A DNA stretch of 64,000 nt from Actinomyces sp. Marseille-P3109. Lineage in GTDB: Bacteria; Actinomycetota; Actinomycetes; Actinomycetales; Actinomycetaceae. Position 1 is the first letter of the stretch, and each line of letters starts with the position of its first letter. Shown piece after piece: positions 49,089 to 57,721 of this stretch. The translations under genes and the position numbers were made by a program. Below the pieces are notes generated by a model, which saw only the letters and a list, made by a program, of their open reading frames with translations, searched no databases and was not told the DNA's origin. The stretch spans positions 2,432,459 through 2,496,458 of the forward strand of contig NZ_OOHN01000008.1 of NCBI RefSeq assembly GCF_900323545.1. Reading direction: 5' to 3'.

Positions 49089-50726
49089 CTACTTCTGCTT
49101 CGGCCAGGCCGACTCCGCCTGCCCGAGCGCCTCCGTGGAGGTCATCGCCCCGGTCGACCAGCGGCTCAGCCCCAGCCACAGGGCACTGCTGCCCACACCC
49201 ACGGGCATCGAGTCGGAGGCGTCCATCTCCACGGTCGTCTCACGCGACTGGAGCAGCCTGGTGGCGCGCTTGCCGACGTCGCTGGGCGCCAGGTCCGGGT
49301 CGACGCCCTGGTAGGCGGTCGCCACCCCGCCCATCGCCATCCGGGTGCGGGCCCAGTCCTGGGAGGTCAGGTACTCCATGACCGCGTTGGCCGCATCCGA
49401 GCGGGAGAAGGCCACGAGGTAGTCGGTGCCCACGAGCACGGCATCCGAGCTGCGGTCCGCCTCCGGGGTGACGAAGGCCGAGACCTTGGTGCCCTTCGAC
49501 GTCGGCGACGCCGTCGCCGCGGCCGACTCTCCACCGTCCTCGGCAGCGTCTGAGGACCCGGCAGCGGAGCCCCCGGTCGGGCTGGGCGCCTGGACCGTCA
49601 CCGGGTTGGCGCCGTCGGCGTCGGTGATGGCGGTGCCCTCCGGGAAGAGGCTCTCGAAGGAGGAGGAGGCGTGCAGCATGAGGCAGCTGCCCTTGACCAG
49701 GTCGGCCCCGGCCTGCTCGGGGGTCCGCGAGATGACCGAGCCGCGCCCGCCGGCCACGTTCCCGTCGGCCAGGACCAGGGAGTCGACGGCGTCGAGGGCC
49801 TCCACGGCGCCCGAGGAGTCGACGGGCACCCGGTGCGAGGCCCAGGTCTCGTAGGCGCCGGGCCCCTGCGTGGAGAGCATGGCGTCCTCGAGCCAGTCGG
49901 TCATGACCCAGCCGGTGGACTCCCCGTCGGAGGCGCCCACGCACCAGGGCGTCACGGAGCCGTCGGGGTGATCGGCGCGGACCTTGCGGGCGAGGGACTC
50001 GAGCTCGGCCCAAGTGCCGGGCACCTCGTAACCGGCCTTCTTGAACGCATCCGGCGAGTACCACACGAGGGACTTCACCGAGGCCATGAGCGGGGCGGCG
50101 TACGGCACGGAGGCGTGGATGCCGACCTGGATCCAGTGCCGGTCCCAGCCGGCCTCCACGTTGCTGTTGACCGCGTTCGGCAGCGGGTGGACCACACCGG
50201 TGTCGACGAGCTCGGCCACCATGCCGGGCTGCGGCACGATCGCCAGGTCAGGCAGGTTATCGGGGTTGTCCTGGCTCGACGGCGACGCCCCCTTGCTGGA
50301 GGACAGGTCCGCGCCCGAGCCGTTGAGCAGCTGGGAGCGCAGCTCGGTGGTACCGGTGTGCTCGACGTCGATCCCCGTGCACTTCTCGAACTCGGCCACG
50401 GAGGCCTCGAAGCGCTCGGCCTCGGTGCCGGTCAGGCTGCTGGAGACCGTGACGGTGGTGCCCTCGTGGCCCTGGTGGGCCTGGTAGGCGGCGCAGCCGG
50501 TTGCGGTTGCGGAGGCGGCCCCGCCGACCGAGCAGGCGGCGGTGACGGCGGCGGCCATGGTCACGGCGCTGGCGGCCGCCAGGAGACGGCCGTAGCGGCG
50601 CAGCCGACCGGTGCGGCGTCGTCGGCCCGGGACCGCCCCGCCGGGCAGGCCGGCCCGAACGGAGCCGTCGCCGGAGTTCTCACGGATGACGTTGTGGTGG
50701 GAGGCAGGGAGAGGGGACTGTCGCAT
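49089..50726 (-). CDS. Extracellular solute-binding lipoprotein (ABC transporter type)
   Basis: A 545-residue solute-binding protein of the sugar-type cluster. A long basic N-terminus (RRRRTGRLRRYGR) precedes a hydrophobic stretch and the lipobox VTAACS (Cys65). The mature part has the MalE-like pattern: EAERFEASVAEFEKCTGIDV, LPDLAIVPQPGMVAEL, VWYSPDAFKKAGYEVPGTW, and late AVLVGTDYLVAFSRSD. A Gly/Ala/Ser/Asp insert of about 30 residues interrupts the second lobe (near 49500-49590). No permease or ATPase gene is adjacent, so its transporter is encoded elsewhere or it acts as a receptor. Its ATG overlaps the HAD stop by 1 nt. Confidence 0.85.
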   Translation of the reverse strand: MRQSPLPASHHNVIRENSGDGSVRAGLPGGAVPGRRRRTGRLRRYGRLLAAASAVTMAAAVTAACSVGGAASATATGCAAYQAHQGHEGTTVTVSSSLTGTEAERFEASVAEFEKCTGIDVEHTGTTELRSQLLNGSGADLSSSKGASPSSQDNPDNLPDLAIVPQPGMVAELVDTGVVHPLPNAVNSNVEAGWDRHWIQVGIHASVPYAAPLMASVKSLVWYSPDAFKKAGYEVPGTWAELESLARKVRADHPDGSVTPWCVGASDGESTGWVMTDWLEDAMLSTQGPGAYETWASHRVPVDSSGAVEALDAVDSLVLADGNVAGGRGSVISRTPEQAGADLVKGSCLMLHASSSFESLFPEGTAITDADGANPVTVQAPSPTGGSAAGSSDAAEDGGESAAATASPTSKGTKVSAFVTPEADRSSDAVLVGTDYLVAFSRSDAANAVMEYLTSQDWARTRMAMGGVATAYQGVDPDLAPSDVGKRATRLLQSRETTVEMDASDSMPVGVGSSALWLGLSRWSTGAMTSTEALGQAESAWPKQK

Positions 50727-51874
50727 CAGGGGTGCCTTACTCGTTCTATGAGGGCGTCCAGGACGGCGGCGCAGCCGTCCCGCCACACGGGCTCGGTCAG
50801 GATATCGCCGCGGTCGCGCACCCACTGGGGCGCGCTGCCCATGACGACTCCGGCCCCGGCCCACTCGATCATCTCGACGTCGTTGGAGCCGTCCCCGACC
50901 GCGAGGGTGTGGGCGGAGTCGGCGCCCAGGCGGGCGATGAGCGCCTCGAGGGCGGAGGCCTTGGTGACGCCCTCGGGAGCGACGTCGAGCCAGGCCGTCC
51001 AGCCGATGGCGTACTCCACCGAGTGCAGCCCGGAGCCGGCCACGATCTCGGAGAAGCGCTCCACGGACATGCCCGGGGCCCGCAGGACCACGCGGGTGAC
51101 CGGCTGGGAGACGAGCTCGTCGAGGGTGACGACCCGCTGGTCCTCGATGAGCTCGCCGTTGGGGAAGAGTCGGGAGACCTTGAACCCGACGCCGGGGTCC
51201 TCCACGGCGATGATGCCGTCGGGCACGGCGGCGTGCAGGGTCTCGATGGCGGTGCGCGGGTCGAAGGTGCGCGAGTCGACCACCTCGTAGCCACCAGGGG
51301 CATCCGGGTCGAGCCGCAGGGTCAGGGCGCCGTTGGCGCACACCATCCAGCCGGCGGTCATCCCCAGGTGGCGCACCACCGGCATGGCGGCAGCGATCCC
51401 GCGCCCGGTGGAGATGACCACGGGGACCTCGTGGGCGCGCAGGCGGGCGATGGAGGCCATGACCCGCTCCGAGACGCGCCCGTCCAGGTCGAGGATGGTG
51501 CCGTCGACGTCGAGGGCGACGACGAGCCCCTCGCCGGGTGTGAGCCGAGCCCCGCCGGCGGCCTCCAGGGCGTCGAGGTTCCGCATCCGGTCCTGGACGA
51601 GGGCGTGGTACTCCTCGTGATCCAGGGCCCGCCGGCGCAGCACGCGCCCACCGTCTCCCCCGGCGCTTCCGGCACTGTTCTCGAGGTTGTCGAGGTACCC
51701 GATGTACTCGGTGGAGCTGCCCAGGTGGGTCAGGGGCTGGCCGGCCGGCGCGATCCCGGTCTCGGGGTTGACGGCCGGGCCGTTGCCCGTGGGCTCAGGG
51801 CTGACGGAGCCGCCGACGGCGCCTGGCAAGGGCTCCGGCGTCGTCGACGAGGAGGACGATGGCGTGGGGCTCAT
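50726..51874 (-). CDS. Cof-type HAD-superfamily phosphatase
   Basis: A 382-residue HAD hydrolase with an IIB-type cap. The catalytic LDVDGTILDLDG is at 121-132, motif II is VVISTGRG near 156, and motif III/IV is AVGDGSNDVEM near 334. It should dephosphorylate small phosphorylated metabolites; flavin and sugar phosphates are typical substrates of the group. The first 110 residues are an unusual extension, Ser/Pro/Thr-rich to about residue 50 and then polar with an EYIGYLDNLEN patch. It lies 13 nt after serS, an arrangement common in actinobacteria, and overlaps the following lipoprotein gene by 1 nt. Confidence 0.87.
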   Translation of the reverse strand: MSPTPSSSSSTTPEPLPGAVGGSVSPEPTGNGPAVNPETGIAPAGQPLTHLGSSTEYIGYLDNLENSAGSAGGDGGRVLRRRALDHEEYHALVQDRMRNLDALEAAGGARLTPGEGLVVALDVDGTILDLDGRVSERVMASIARLRAHEVPVVISTGRGIAAAMPVVRHLGMTAGWMVCANGALTLRLDPDAPGGYEVVDSRTFDPRTAIETLHAAVPDGIIAVEDPGVGFKVSRLFPNGELIEDQRVVTLDELVSQPVTRVVLRAPGMSVERFSEIVAGSGLHSVEYAIGWTAWLDVAPEGVTKASALEALIARLGADSAHTLAVGDGSNDVEMIEWAGAGVVMGSAPQWVRDRGDILTEPVWRDGCAAVLDALIERVRHP

Positions 51875-51887
51875 GGTGGAACCGGCC

Positions 51888-53168
51888 TCAGGCTGTGGCG
51901 CCGACGGGCTCGATGACCTCCAGGCCGCCCAGGTAGGGGCGCAGGCCCTCGGGCACGCGCACCGAGCCGTCGGCCTGCTGGTGGTTCTCCAGGATGGCGA
52001 CCATCCAGCGGGTGGTGGCCAGGGTCCCGTTGAGGGTGGCCACGGGGCTCGTGCCGCCCTCGCGGCGCTCGCGCACGGCCAGGCGGCGGGCCTGGTAGGT
52101 GGTGCAGTTGGAGGTGGAGGTGACCTCCATCCAGCGCTGCTGGGTGGGCAGCCAGGCCTCGCAGTCGAACTTACGGGCGGCCGAGGAGCCCAGGTCCCCG
52201 GCGGCGGTGTCGATGACCCGGTAGGGCAGCTCGACCAGGGCCAGCATCTCCTCCTCCATGGCCAGGAGGCGGGCGTGCTCGGCCTCGGCGTCCTCGGGAC
52301 GGCAGTAGGAGAACATCTCGGCCTTGTTGAACTGGTGGACGCGGATGATGCCGCGGGTGTCCTTGCCTGCGGCGCCGGCCTCGCGCCGGTAGCAGGTGGA
52401 CCACCCCATGTAGCGCCTGGGCCCGGCGGACAGGTCGAGGATCTCGTCGGCGTGGTAGCCGGCCAGGGCCACCTCGGAGGTGCCGGTGAGGTAGAGGTCG
52501 TCGGCGGGCAGGTAGTAGATCTCGTCGCTGTGGGCGCCCAGGAACCCGGTGCCGCCCATGACCTGCGGGGTCACGAGCGTGGGGGTGGTCATCGGGGTGA
52601 AGCCGCGGGCGACGGCGGCGTCCAGGGCGGCCGTCATGAGGGCCAGCTCCAGGCGCATGCCCCAGCCCTTGAGGTAGTAGAAGCGGGCGCCGGAGACCTT
52701 GGCGCCGCGGCGGGTGTCGATGATGTCCAGGCCCTCGCCGATCGCCAGGTGGTCGGCGGGCTCGAAGCCCTCGGCGGCGAAGTCGCGGGGCTCGCCGCCC
52801 TCGTGGCGCAGGACGACGTAGTCCTCCTCACCGCCCGACGGCGCTCCCTCGATGAGGTTGGCGAACTGGCGGGCCAGGGCGTCGAGCTCGGCGGCGGCGG
52901 CCGAGGAGGCGGCCTCGGCCGCCTTGACCTGCTCGGCGAGCTCCTTGGCGCTGGCGAGGATCGCCGGGCGCTCCTCCGGTGAGGCCTTCCCCACCGACCG
53001 GGAGACCGACTTCTGCTCGGCGCGCAGGCTCTCGAAGGCGGCCAGTGCCCGGCGGCGGGCCTCGTCGGCGGCGATGACACGGTCAACGAGCTCGACGTCG
53101 GCACCACGGGCTCGCTGGCTGGCTCGGAAGGGCTCGGGGTTCTCGCGAAGCGCACGCAGGTCGATCAT
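51888..53168 (-). CDS. serS: Seryl-tRNA synthetase
   Basis: A 426-residue class II synthetase that charges tRNA-Ser. The N-terminal coiled-coil arm (about residues 30-105, [20 protein letters not shown] onward) binds the long variable arm. Motif 2 is [18 protein letters not shown] with [14 protein letters not shown]. Motif 3 is [19 protein letters not shown], and TGTSEVAL carries the Ser-binding region. The length is normal. TACACT ends 7 nt before the ATG with no ribosome site, so the mRNA is probably leaderless. Two tRNA-Ser genes lie within 10 kb. Confidence 0.97.
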   Translation of the reverse strand: MIDLRALRENPEPFRASQRARGADVELVDRVIAADEARRRALAAFESLRAEQKSVSRSVGKASPEERPAILASAKELAEQVKAAEAASSAAAAELDALARQFANLIEGAPSGGEEDYVVLRHEGGEPRDFAAEGFEPADHLAIGEGLDIIDTRRGAKVSGARFYYLKGWGMRLELALMTAALDAAVARGFTPMTTPTLVTPQVMGGTGFLGAHSDEIYYLPADDLYLTGTSEVALAGYHADEILDLSAGPRRYMGWSTCYRREAGAAGKDTRGIIRVHQFNKAEMFSYCRPEDAEAEHARLLAMEEEMLALVELPYRVIDTAAGDLGSSAARKFDCEAWLPTQQRWMEVTSTSNCTTYQARRLAVRERREGGTSPVATLNGTLATTRWMVAILENHQQADGSVRVPEGLRPYLGGLEVIEPVGATA

Positions 53169-53725
53169 GACCCCGAGTGTAGTCAGGACCGCGCCCGAGG
53201 CCGCATCCGGATCAGCCCCCGGGCGCAGCCGGGCCGCGGGCGGGCGGCAGGGCGAACCGGTCAGAGACGGTCAGACACGGTCGGCCACGGTCGGACGAAG
53301 TCACACTCCAGTGGCGGACTCGACACTCCGGTCGATTCTCCCCGGAATCGCCGTCGGGTCGACTCCGTTCGGGAGACGGACCAGGACCCCCGAAAGCCAA
53401 TAATTAACCGGAAGATCGGGGCGAACCGCAGGCGCGCGGAACATACACGTTCACGCCGGCGCACACCAGTCCCCGCACACGAACGTGACCCACATCCCTC
53501 TACCGACGTAATCCACCTGTGAATACAATACATTTCAATCGGTGTACCCTATAGTTCCCGACGGCGCTTCCGGGCCGCCACGTAGGAGGCCCACCCGCAC
53601 CGGACCCCACACCAGCTCTCCCCGCCCTTCCCGGCCAGTCGTCTGCCTCCGACTTTCTGTCACTCCGTCTTCATCTGGCTCGCCGATCGCGTTGGTGCGG
53701 GCCCCCGACCACAGGACCACAACTC
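53169..53725. promoter_or_regulatory. 557-bp divergent region between serS and oxyR
   Basis: It holds the serS -10 (53181-53176), a four-unit 10-bp tandem repeat (53259-53298) and, from about 53515, an A/T-rich patch with TATAGT (53550-53555) as a plausible oxyR -10, giving a leader of about 165 nt. CCTATAGTT in this patch shares the ATAG/CTAT flavour of OxyR sites. I see no gene in it. Confidence 0.45.
53259..53298. repeat. Four tandem 10-bp repeats (GGTCRGRSAC)
   Basis: The units read GGTCAGAGAC, GGTCAGACAC, GGTCGGCCAC and GGTCGGACGA head to tail. A 10-bp period puts every unit on the same DNA face, as in cooperative protein-binding arrays. It lies about 80 nt upstream of the serS transcription start. 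Confidence 0.6.
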
Positions 53726-54670
53726 ATGCCGATCTCATCATCTCCCTCATTCTCCCAGTTACGGGCCTTCGTCGCCCTGTGCGACCACCAGCACTTCGGT
53801 GAGGCCGCCACGGCGCTCGGCGTCAGCCAGCCCAGCCTGTCCCAGGCCATCACCGCCCTGGAGAAGCGCGTCGGTGGCGAGCTGGTGGAGCGCACCACCC
53901 GCCGCGTGCTGGTCACCTCCCTGGGCGAGGCGCTTCTGCCCTTCGCGCGCGACGCGGTCCTGGCGGCCGAGGCCTTCACCGAGGCCGCCTCCAGCCAGGG
54001 AGCCGCCCTGAGCGGGTCGATGCGCCTGGGGATCATCCCCACCATCGCCCCCTATCTGGCCCCCGTCCTCATCGACGGCCTGCGCGAGGCCCTGCCCCAG
54101 ATGGAGCTGGACCTGCGCGAGATGGTCACCGGGGACAACCTCGACCAGCTCGCTCAGGGCCGCCTCGATGCCGCCATCATCGCCCTGGAGGACGACCTCC
54201 AGCGCACCACCGCGATCCCGATGTTCGACGAGCAGCTCGTCATCCTCACCGCCGCCGACCACCCCTGGGTGGGCCGCACGGATGTGACCCCCGCCGAGCT
54301 CGACGACCAGCCCCTCCTCCTGCTCGACGAGGGCAACTGCCTGCGCGACCAGACCCTGGCACTGTGCCAGCGCTACGGCAGCCAGCCCCCGGTCGCGGTG
54401 GCCACCACCCTGTCGACGGTGACCCGCATGGTCGCCCACGGCTCCGGCGTGACGATCATCCCCGAGGGCGCCCTGCAGCTGCTGGCCCCCTCCTCGGAGT
54501 ACGGCGTCGCCCGCTTCGGCGGCGAGGCACCGGTGCGCCACATGGGCCTGGTCCACCGGGTCTCCTCCTCCCGCGGCGCCGACTTCGCCCAGCTGGCCAG
54601 CCTCATCTCGCGCCTGGTGAGCGAGGCCGACCTGCCCGTCTCCCCCGTGAGGCTCCCGACCGCGGCCTGA
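53726..54670 (+). CDS. oxyR: LysR-family peroxide sensor OxyR
   Basis: A 314-residue LysR regulator. The HTH spans about residues 9-60 (FGEAATALGVSQPSLSQAITALEKRVG). The effector domain contains the redox pair in DEGNCLRDQTLALC, Cys205 and Cys214, matching Cys199/Cys208 of E. coli OxyR with the same 9-residue spacing. It should form a disulfide on peroxide exposure and regulate catalase, peroxidase or iron genes. No catalase or ahpC is adjacent; the oxidative target may be elsewhere. The iron-uptake operon downstream at 59670 includes a DyP peroxidase, a possible target. The start lacks a strong ribosome site (AGGACC 7 nt upstream). Confidence 0.93.
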   Translation: MPISSSPSFSQLRAFVALCDHQHFGEAATALGVSQPSLSQAITALEKRVGGELVERTTRRVLVTSLGEALLPFARDAVLAAEAFTEAASSQGAALSGSMRLGIIPTIAPYLAPVLIDGLREALPQMELDLREMVTGDNLDQLAQGRLDAAIIALEDDLQRTTAIPMFDEQLVILTAADHPWVGRTDVTPAELDDQPLLLLDEGNCLRDQTLALCQRYGSQPPVAVATTLSTVTRMVAHGSGVTIIPEGALQLLAPSSEYGVARFGGEAPVRHMGLVHRVSSSRGADFAQLASLISRLVSEADLPVSPVRLPTAA

Positions 54671-54775
54671 GGCACCCTCCGAGTCACAGCATCGAGCCGT
54701 CTCCGGCTCCTCTCGTGGCCTCCTCCGGCGCTGCGGGGTCGTGACCGAGGCCGCACGGGCGACTACCCTGCCCCT

Positions 54776-55990
54776 ATGACCGGCTCGCTCTCCGACGGCG
54801 GGACCCGGGCGACGACGCGCACCGGGCAGCCGCTGGCCTGCGTCGTCATCAACCCCTCCAAGCCGCGCGCCAGCGCCGCGGTACGGGGCCTGCTGGAGCA
54901 CGAGCTGCACGAGGCGGGGCATGCCGGACCCGTCTGGCTGGAGACGAGCGTCTCCGAGCCCGGCACCATGCAGGCGCGCCTGGCCCTGGCAGCCGGGGCC
55001 CGGCTGGTGGTGGCCGCAGGCGGAGACGGGACCGTGCGCTCGGTGGCGGCCGGCATGGCCGGCACCGGCGCCCAGATGGGCATCATCCCCCTGGGCACGG
55101 CGAACCTGGCGGCCCGCAATCTCGGGATACCGGTCGGAGACCCGAGGGCAGCGGCCCGGGTGGCGGCCCGCGGCGTCGAGCTGCCCGCCGACCTGGCCTG
55201 GGTGAGGACCGAGCCCTTTGCCGAGGCCGACGTCGGAACGAGCCCGGCAGCGGCCGGTACCGCCGGTTCGGCGAGCGCCTCGGACGGAGCCGCAGCGGCC
55301 CAGCCGGCCCACGATCCGGCCAGTCCGACCGATCCGGCCAGTTCATCCGGCTCATCGCAACTGTCCGCCGAGGCGGCCCGGGCGGTGCGCGCGGTCCAGA
55401 GGGCGACCCGGCGCACCCGCCAGTGGACCCGTCCCACCCTCGGGGACGAGCACGCCTGCATGGTGGTGGCCGGGATCGGCTTCGATGCCGGTCTGGTCGC
55501 CTCCACGCGTCCGGCCCTCAAGGCGCGGGTCGGATGGGGCGCCTACGCCCTGGCGGCCGTGGAGAACCTGGGCTCGCCGCGCATGGACCTGGTTCTCAGC
55601 CTCCTGGACGAGGCCGGCGAGCGGCGCGTGGAGCGCCTGATCGCCCGCAACCTGCTGGTGGCCAACGGCGGTCGTCTCCCGGCCGGGATCACCCTGCTGC
55701 CCGAGGCCCGCACCGACGACGGCCTGCTCGACGTCGCCGCCATCGACACGATCGCAGGCCTGGCCGGGTGGGGATCCCTGGCGCGCCAGGTGCTGCCGCC
55801 CTACGCGGCGCACTACTCCGAGTCCGGCCGCTCCCTGGGCCGGGTGGTGCTGCGGCGCGGCGGGGAGGTGGCCATCCGGCTTTCCGCGCCGGCACTGGTG
55901 GAGGTCGACGGGGACCTGCTGGCGCCCACCCAGGGCATGCGGGTGCGCCTCGACCCCGGGGCGCTGCTCATCCGCCGCCCGGCGGCCTGA
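54776..55990 (+). CDS. Diacylglycerol kinase-family lipid kinase
   Basis: A 404-residue protein of the DAGK/YegS/sphingosine-kinase family, soluble or peripheral enzymes that phosphorylate lipid hydroxyls. VVINPSKPRA begins the fold, and the nucleotide-binding GGDGTVRSV (82-90) is followed by PLGTANLAARNLGIP. The second domain has GIGFDAGLVAST, LLVANGGRLPAGI and PEARTDDGLLDV. An insert of about 45 residues rich in Ala, Ser, Pro and Asp (55228-55365), including a duplicated GATCCGGCCAGT, separates the two lobes. TACCCT ends 6 nt before the ATG, as at dcm, so it is probably leaderless. Confidence 0.9.
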   Translation: MTGSLSDGGTRATTRTGQPLACVVINPSKPRASAAVRGLLEHELHEAGHAGPVWLETSVSEPGTMQARLALAAGARLVVAAGGDGTVRSVAAGMAGTGAQMGIIPLGTANLAARNLGIPVGDPRAAARVAARGVELPADLAWVRTEPFAEADVGTSPAAAGTAGSASASDGAAAAQPAHDPASPTDPASSSGSSQLSAEAARAVRAVQRATRRTRQWTRPTLGDEHACMVVAGIGFDAGLVASTRPALKARVGWGAYALAAVENLGSPRMDLVLSLLDEAGERRVERLIARNLLVANGGRLPAGITLLPEARTDDGLLDVAAIDTIAGLAGWGSLARQVLPPYAAHYSESGRSLGRVVLRRGGEVAIRLSAPALVEVDGDLLAPTQGMRVRLDPGALLIRRPAA

Positions 55991-56140
55991 GGGGTGAGCC
56001 ACCCGGCGCGCAACCGCACCTGACGGCTCCTGGCCTGCTCCGGGAGCCCAGACACCGGCCCGTGGGGGACGGTCGCGCGGACATGGTGGACACGAGGACC
56101 GCCTGCGCCGGCCGCGCACCGTGAAGGCGCGGGGACCCGC

Positions 56141-57544
56141 CTACTCCTCCCAGAAGCCGGCGACGTCGATCGCCCCGCCGGTGGCCTCGAAGTCGGCGCG
56201 CACGGCCCGGCGCAGCTCGGCGTCGTGGAGCCAGTCCAGGGCGACGGCGGCCAGCCCGTAGGCACCGTCGAGGGCGGCCGCGTCCCCGGTGGGAGCACCG
56301 GCGGCCTCGGTCATGGCGCGGGTGTGGAGGGCGATGTCGGGCCGGTCGGTCACCTTGATGAGCGGGTGGATGCCGGGCACGCGCTGGGAGACGTTGCCGA
56401 AGTCGGTGCCGGCGGCGATCGTCTCGGGCAGGACCCCGGGGGCCAGGGGGTCGCGGCCGCGCTCGCGCTGGGAGCGCACCCAGGAGGTGAGCAGGGGCCC
56501 GTTGTCGCGCACGGGGACCTCATTGCTGTCCTCGGAGGTGAGGATCTCGACGCCGGTGCCGGTCATGAGAGCGGCACCGTGGACGACCTCCTCGACCCGC
56601 TCGGCGATCTCCTTGAGGGTCTCGAGGTACTTGGAGCGCGCCATGATGGACAGCTCGGTGCGCTCGGGGATGATGTTGGGGACCTGGCCGCCTTCGGTGA
56701 TGATGGCGTGGAGTCGGTCCATGGGGAGCATCTGCTGGCGCAGCAGGCCGATGCCGGTCAGGGCCAGGGTGGCGGCGTCCAGGGCATTGCGGCCCATGAA
56801 GGGCTGGGAGGCGGCGTGGGCGGGCACGCCGTGGAAGACGACGCTCAGGCGGCGCACCCCGAGCCAGGTCTGGTGGGTGACGTCGTGGGCGTAGGAGTGG
56901 GTCTGGATGGCGGCGTCGACGCCGTCGAGCATGCCGCGCACGGCCAGGACCTCCTTGGCGGTCGAGTTCTCCTCGGCGGGCGTGGTCTGCAGGACGACGC
57001 GGCCGGGCAGGGCGCCGGGGCGGGAGCGGGCCAGGGCGGCCAGGGCCAGGAAGGCGCCCACGGAGTTGGCGCACATGACGTTGTGGCCGCAGCCGTGGCC
57101 GATGCCGGGCAGGGCGTCGTACTCGGCGAGGATCGCGATGGTGCCGGCTGATTCACCGGAGTCTCCGGCCGCCGCGCCAGTGGCACTGGCCCCGGCGGTC
57201 CCGGAGATCTCGGCGCGCAGGGCGGTGTCCATGCCGTAGACGCCGACCTCTGGCTCGATGCCGTGGCGGCGCAGGAGCGCGGCGACCGTGGCCACGGCGT
57301 AGTGCTCCTCGAAGCCGGTCTCGGGGTGGTCGTGGATGTCGTGGGAGAGCTCGACGATCTGCGGGGCCAGCTCGGCGACGGCCTCACCCAGGGCGGCGCG
57401 CAGGTCGGCGGGGGCTCCGGCGTCGTCGGGCAGGGACGTCGGTGGGCCGACGACGTGGCGACGCTCCTCGGTCTCGGCTGCCATGCGCTCCTGAATGGCA
57501 CTGGAGGGGACGGTGGGGCGGGTCAGGTCGTTCAGGTCGCGCAT
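56141..57544 (-). CDS. M20-family amidohydrolase/peptidase
   Basis: A 467-residue M20D-type metal-dependent amidohydrolase. Metal-binding features: LSHDIHDHPETGFEEH (66-81), ILAEYDALPGIGHGCGHN (138-155), the general-base region QTTPAEENS, and a late TDFGNVSQ plus IALHTRAM. The dimerisation lid has VVFHGVPAHAASQPFMGRNALDA. The pattern is that of aminoacyl or aminobenzoyl-glutamate hydrolases. A low-complexity Gly/Ala/Ser insert (about 57140-57205) precedes the metal motif. CATGAT ends 6 nt before ATG 57544, suggesting a leaderless start. A 111-bp palindromic repeat lies directly upstream. Confidence 0.88.
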   Translation of the reverse strand: MRDLNDLTRPTVPSSAIQERMAAETEERRHVVGPPTSLPDDAGAPADLRAALGEAVAELAPQIVELSHDIHDHPETGFEEHYAVATVAALLRRHGIEPEVGVYGMDTALRAEISGTAGASATGAAAGDSGESAGTIAILAEYDALPGIGHGCGHNVMCANSVGAFLALAALARSRPGALPGRVVLQTTPAEENSTAKEVLAVRGMLDGVDAAIQTHSYAHDVTHQTWLGVRRLSVVFHGVPAHAASQPFMGRNALDAATLALTGIGLLRQQMLPMDRLHAIITEGGQVPNIIPERTELSIMARSKYLETLKEIAERVEEVVHGAALMTGTGVEILTSEDSNEVPVRDNGPLLTSWVRSQRERGRDPLAPGVLPETIAAGTDFGNVSQRVPGIHPLIKVTDRPDIALHTRAMTEAAGAPTGDAAALDGAYGLAAVALDWLHDAELRRAVRADFEATGGAIDVAGFWEE

Positions 57545-57572
57545 AAGGCAATCATGCCCAGCCGCGGCCCGT

Positions 57573-57683
57573 ACTGCACGAGGGCCGGATACTACTGGCC
57601 AGGACATGGGTGTACTCCACGAAGGTCCGGGGATCGTGCAGTACGGACAACCCCTGGCCAGTACGCCCCGAGGCTCGTGCAGT
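57573..57683. repeat. 111-bp palindromic intergenic repeat, copy 2
   Basis: The same length and box order as 19292-19402. Here the symmetry is clearest: TACTGCACGAG, TACTGGCCAG and TACTCCACGAAG on the left are mirrored by CGTGCAGTA, CTGGCCAGTA and CTCGTGCAGTA on the right, forming a hairpin with arms of about 55 bp. It lies between the M20 gene and the TetR gene. Confidence 0.72.
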
Positions 57684-57721
57684 AGCCGCCGAGGGCCACG
57701 GCCCGCCCGGCCACCCAGCGC

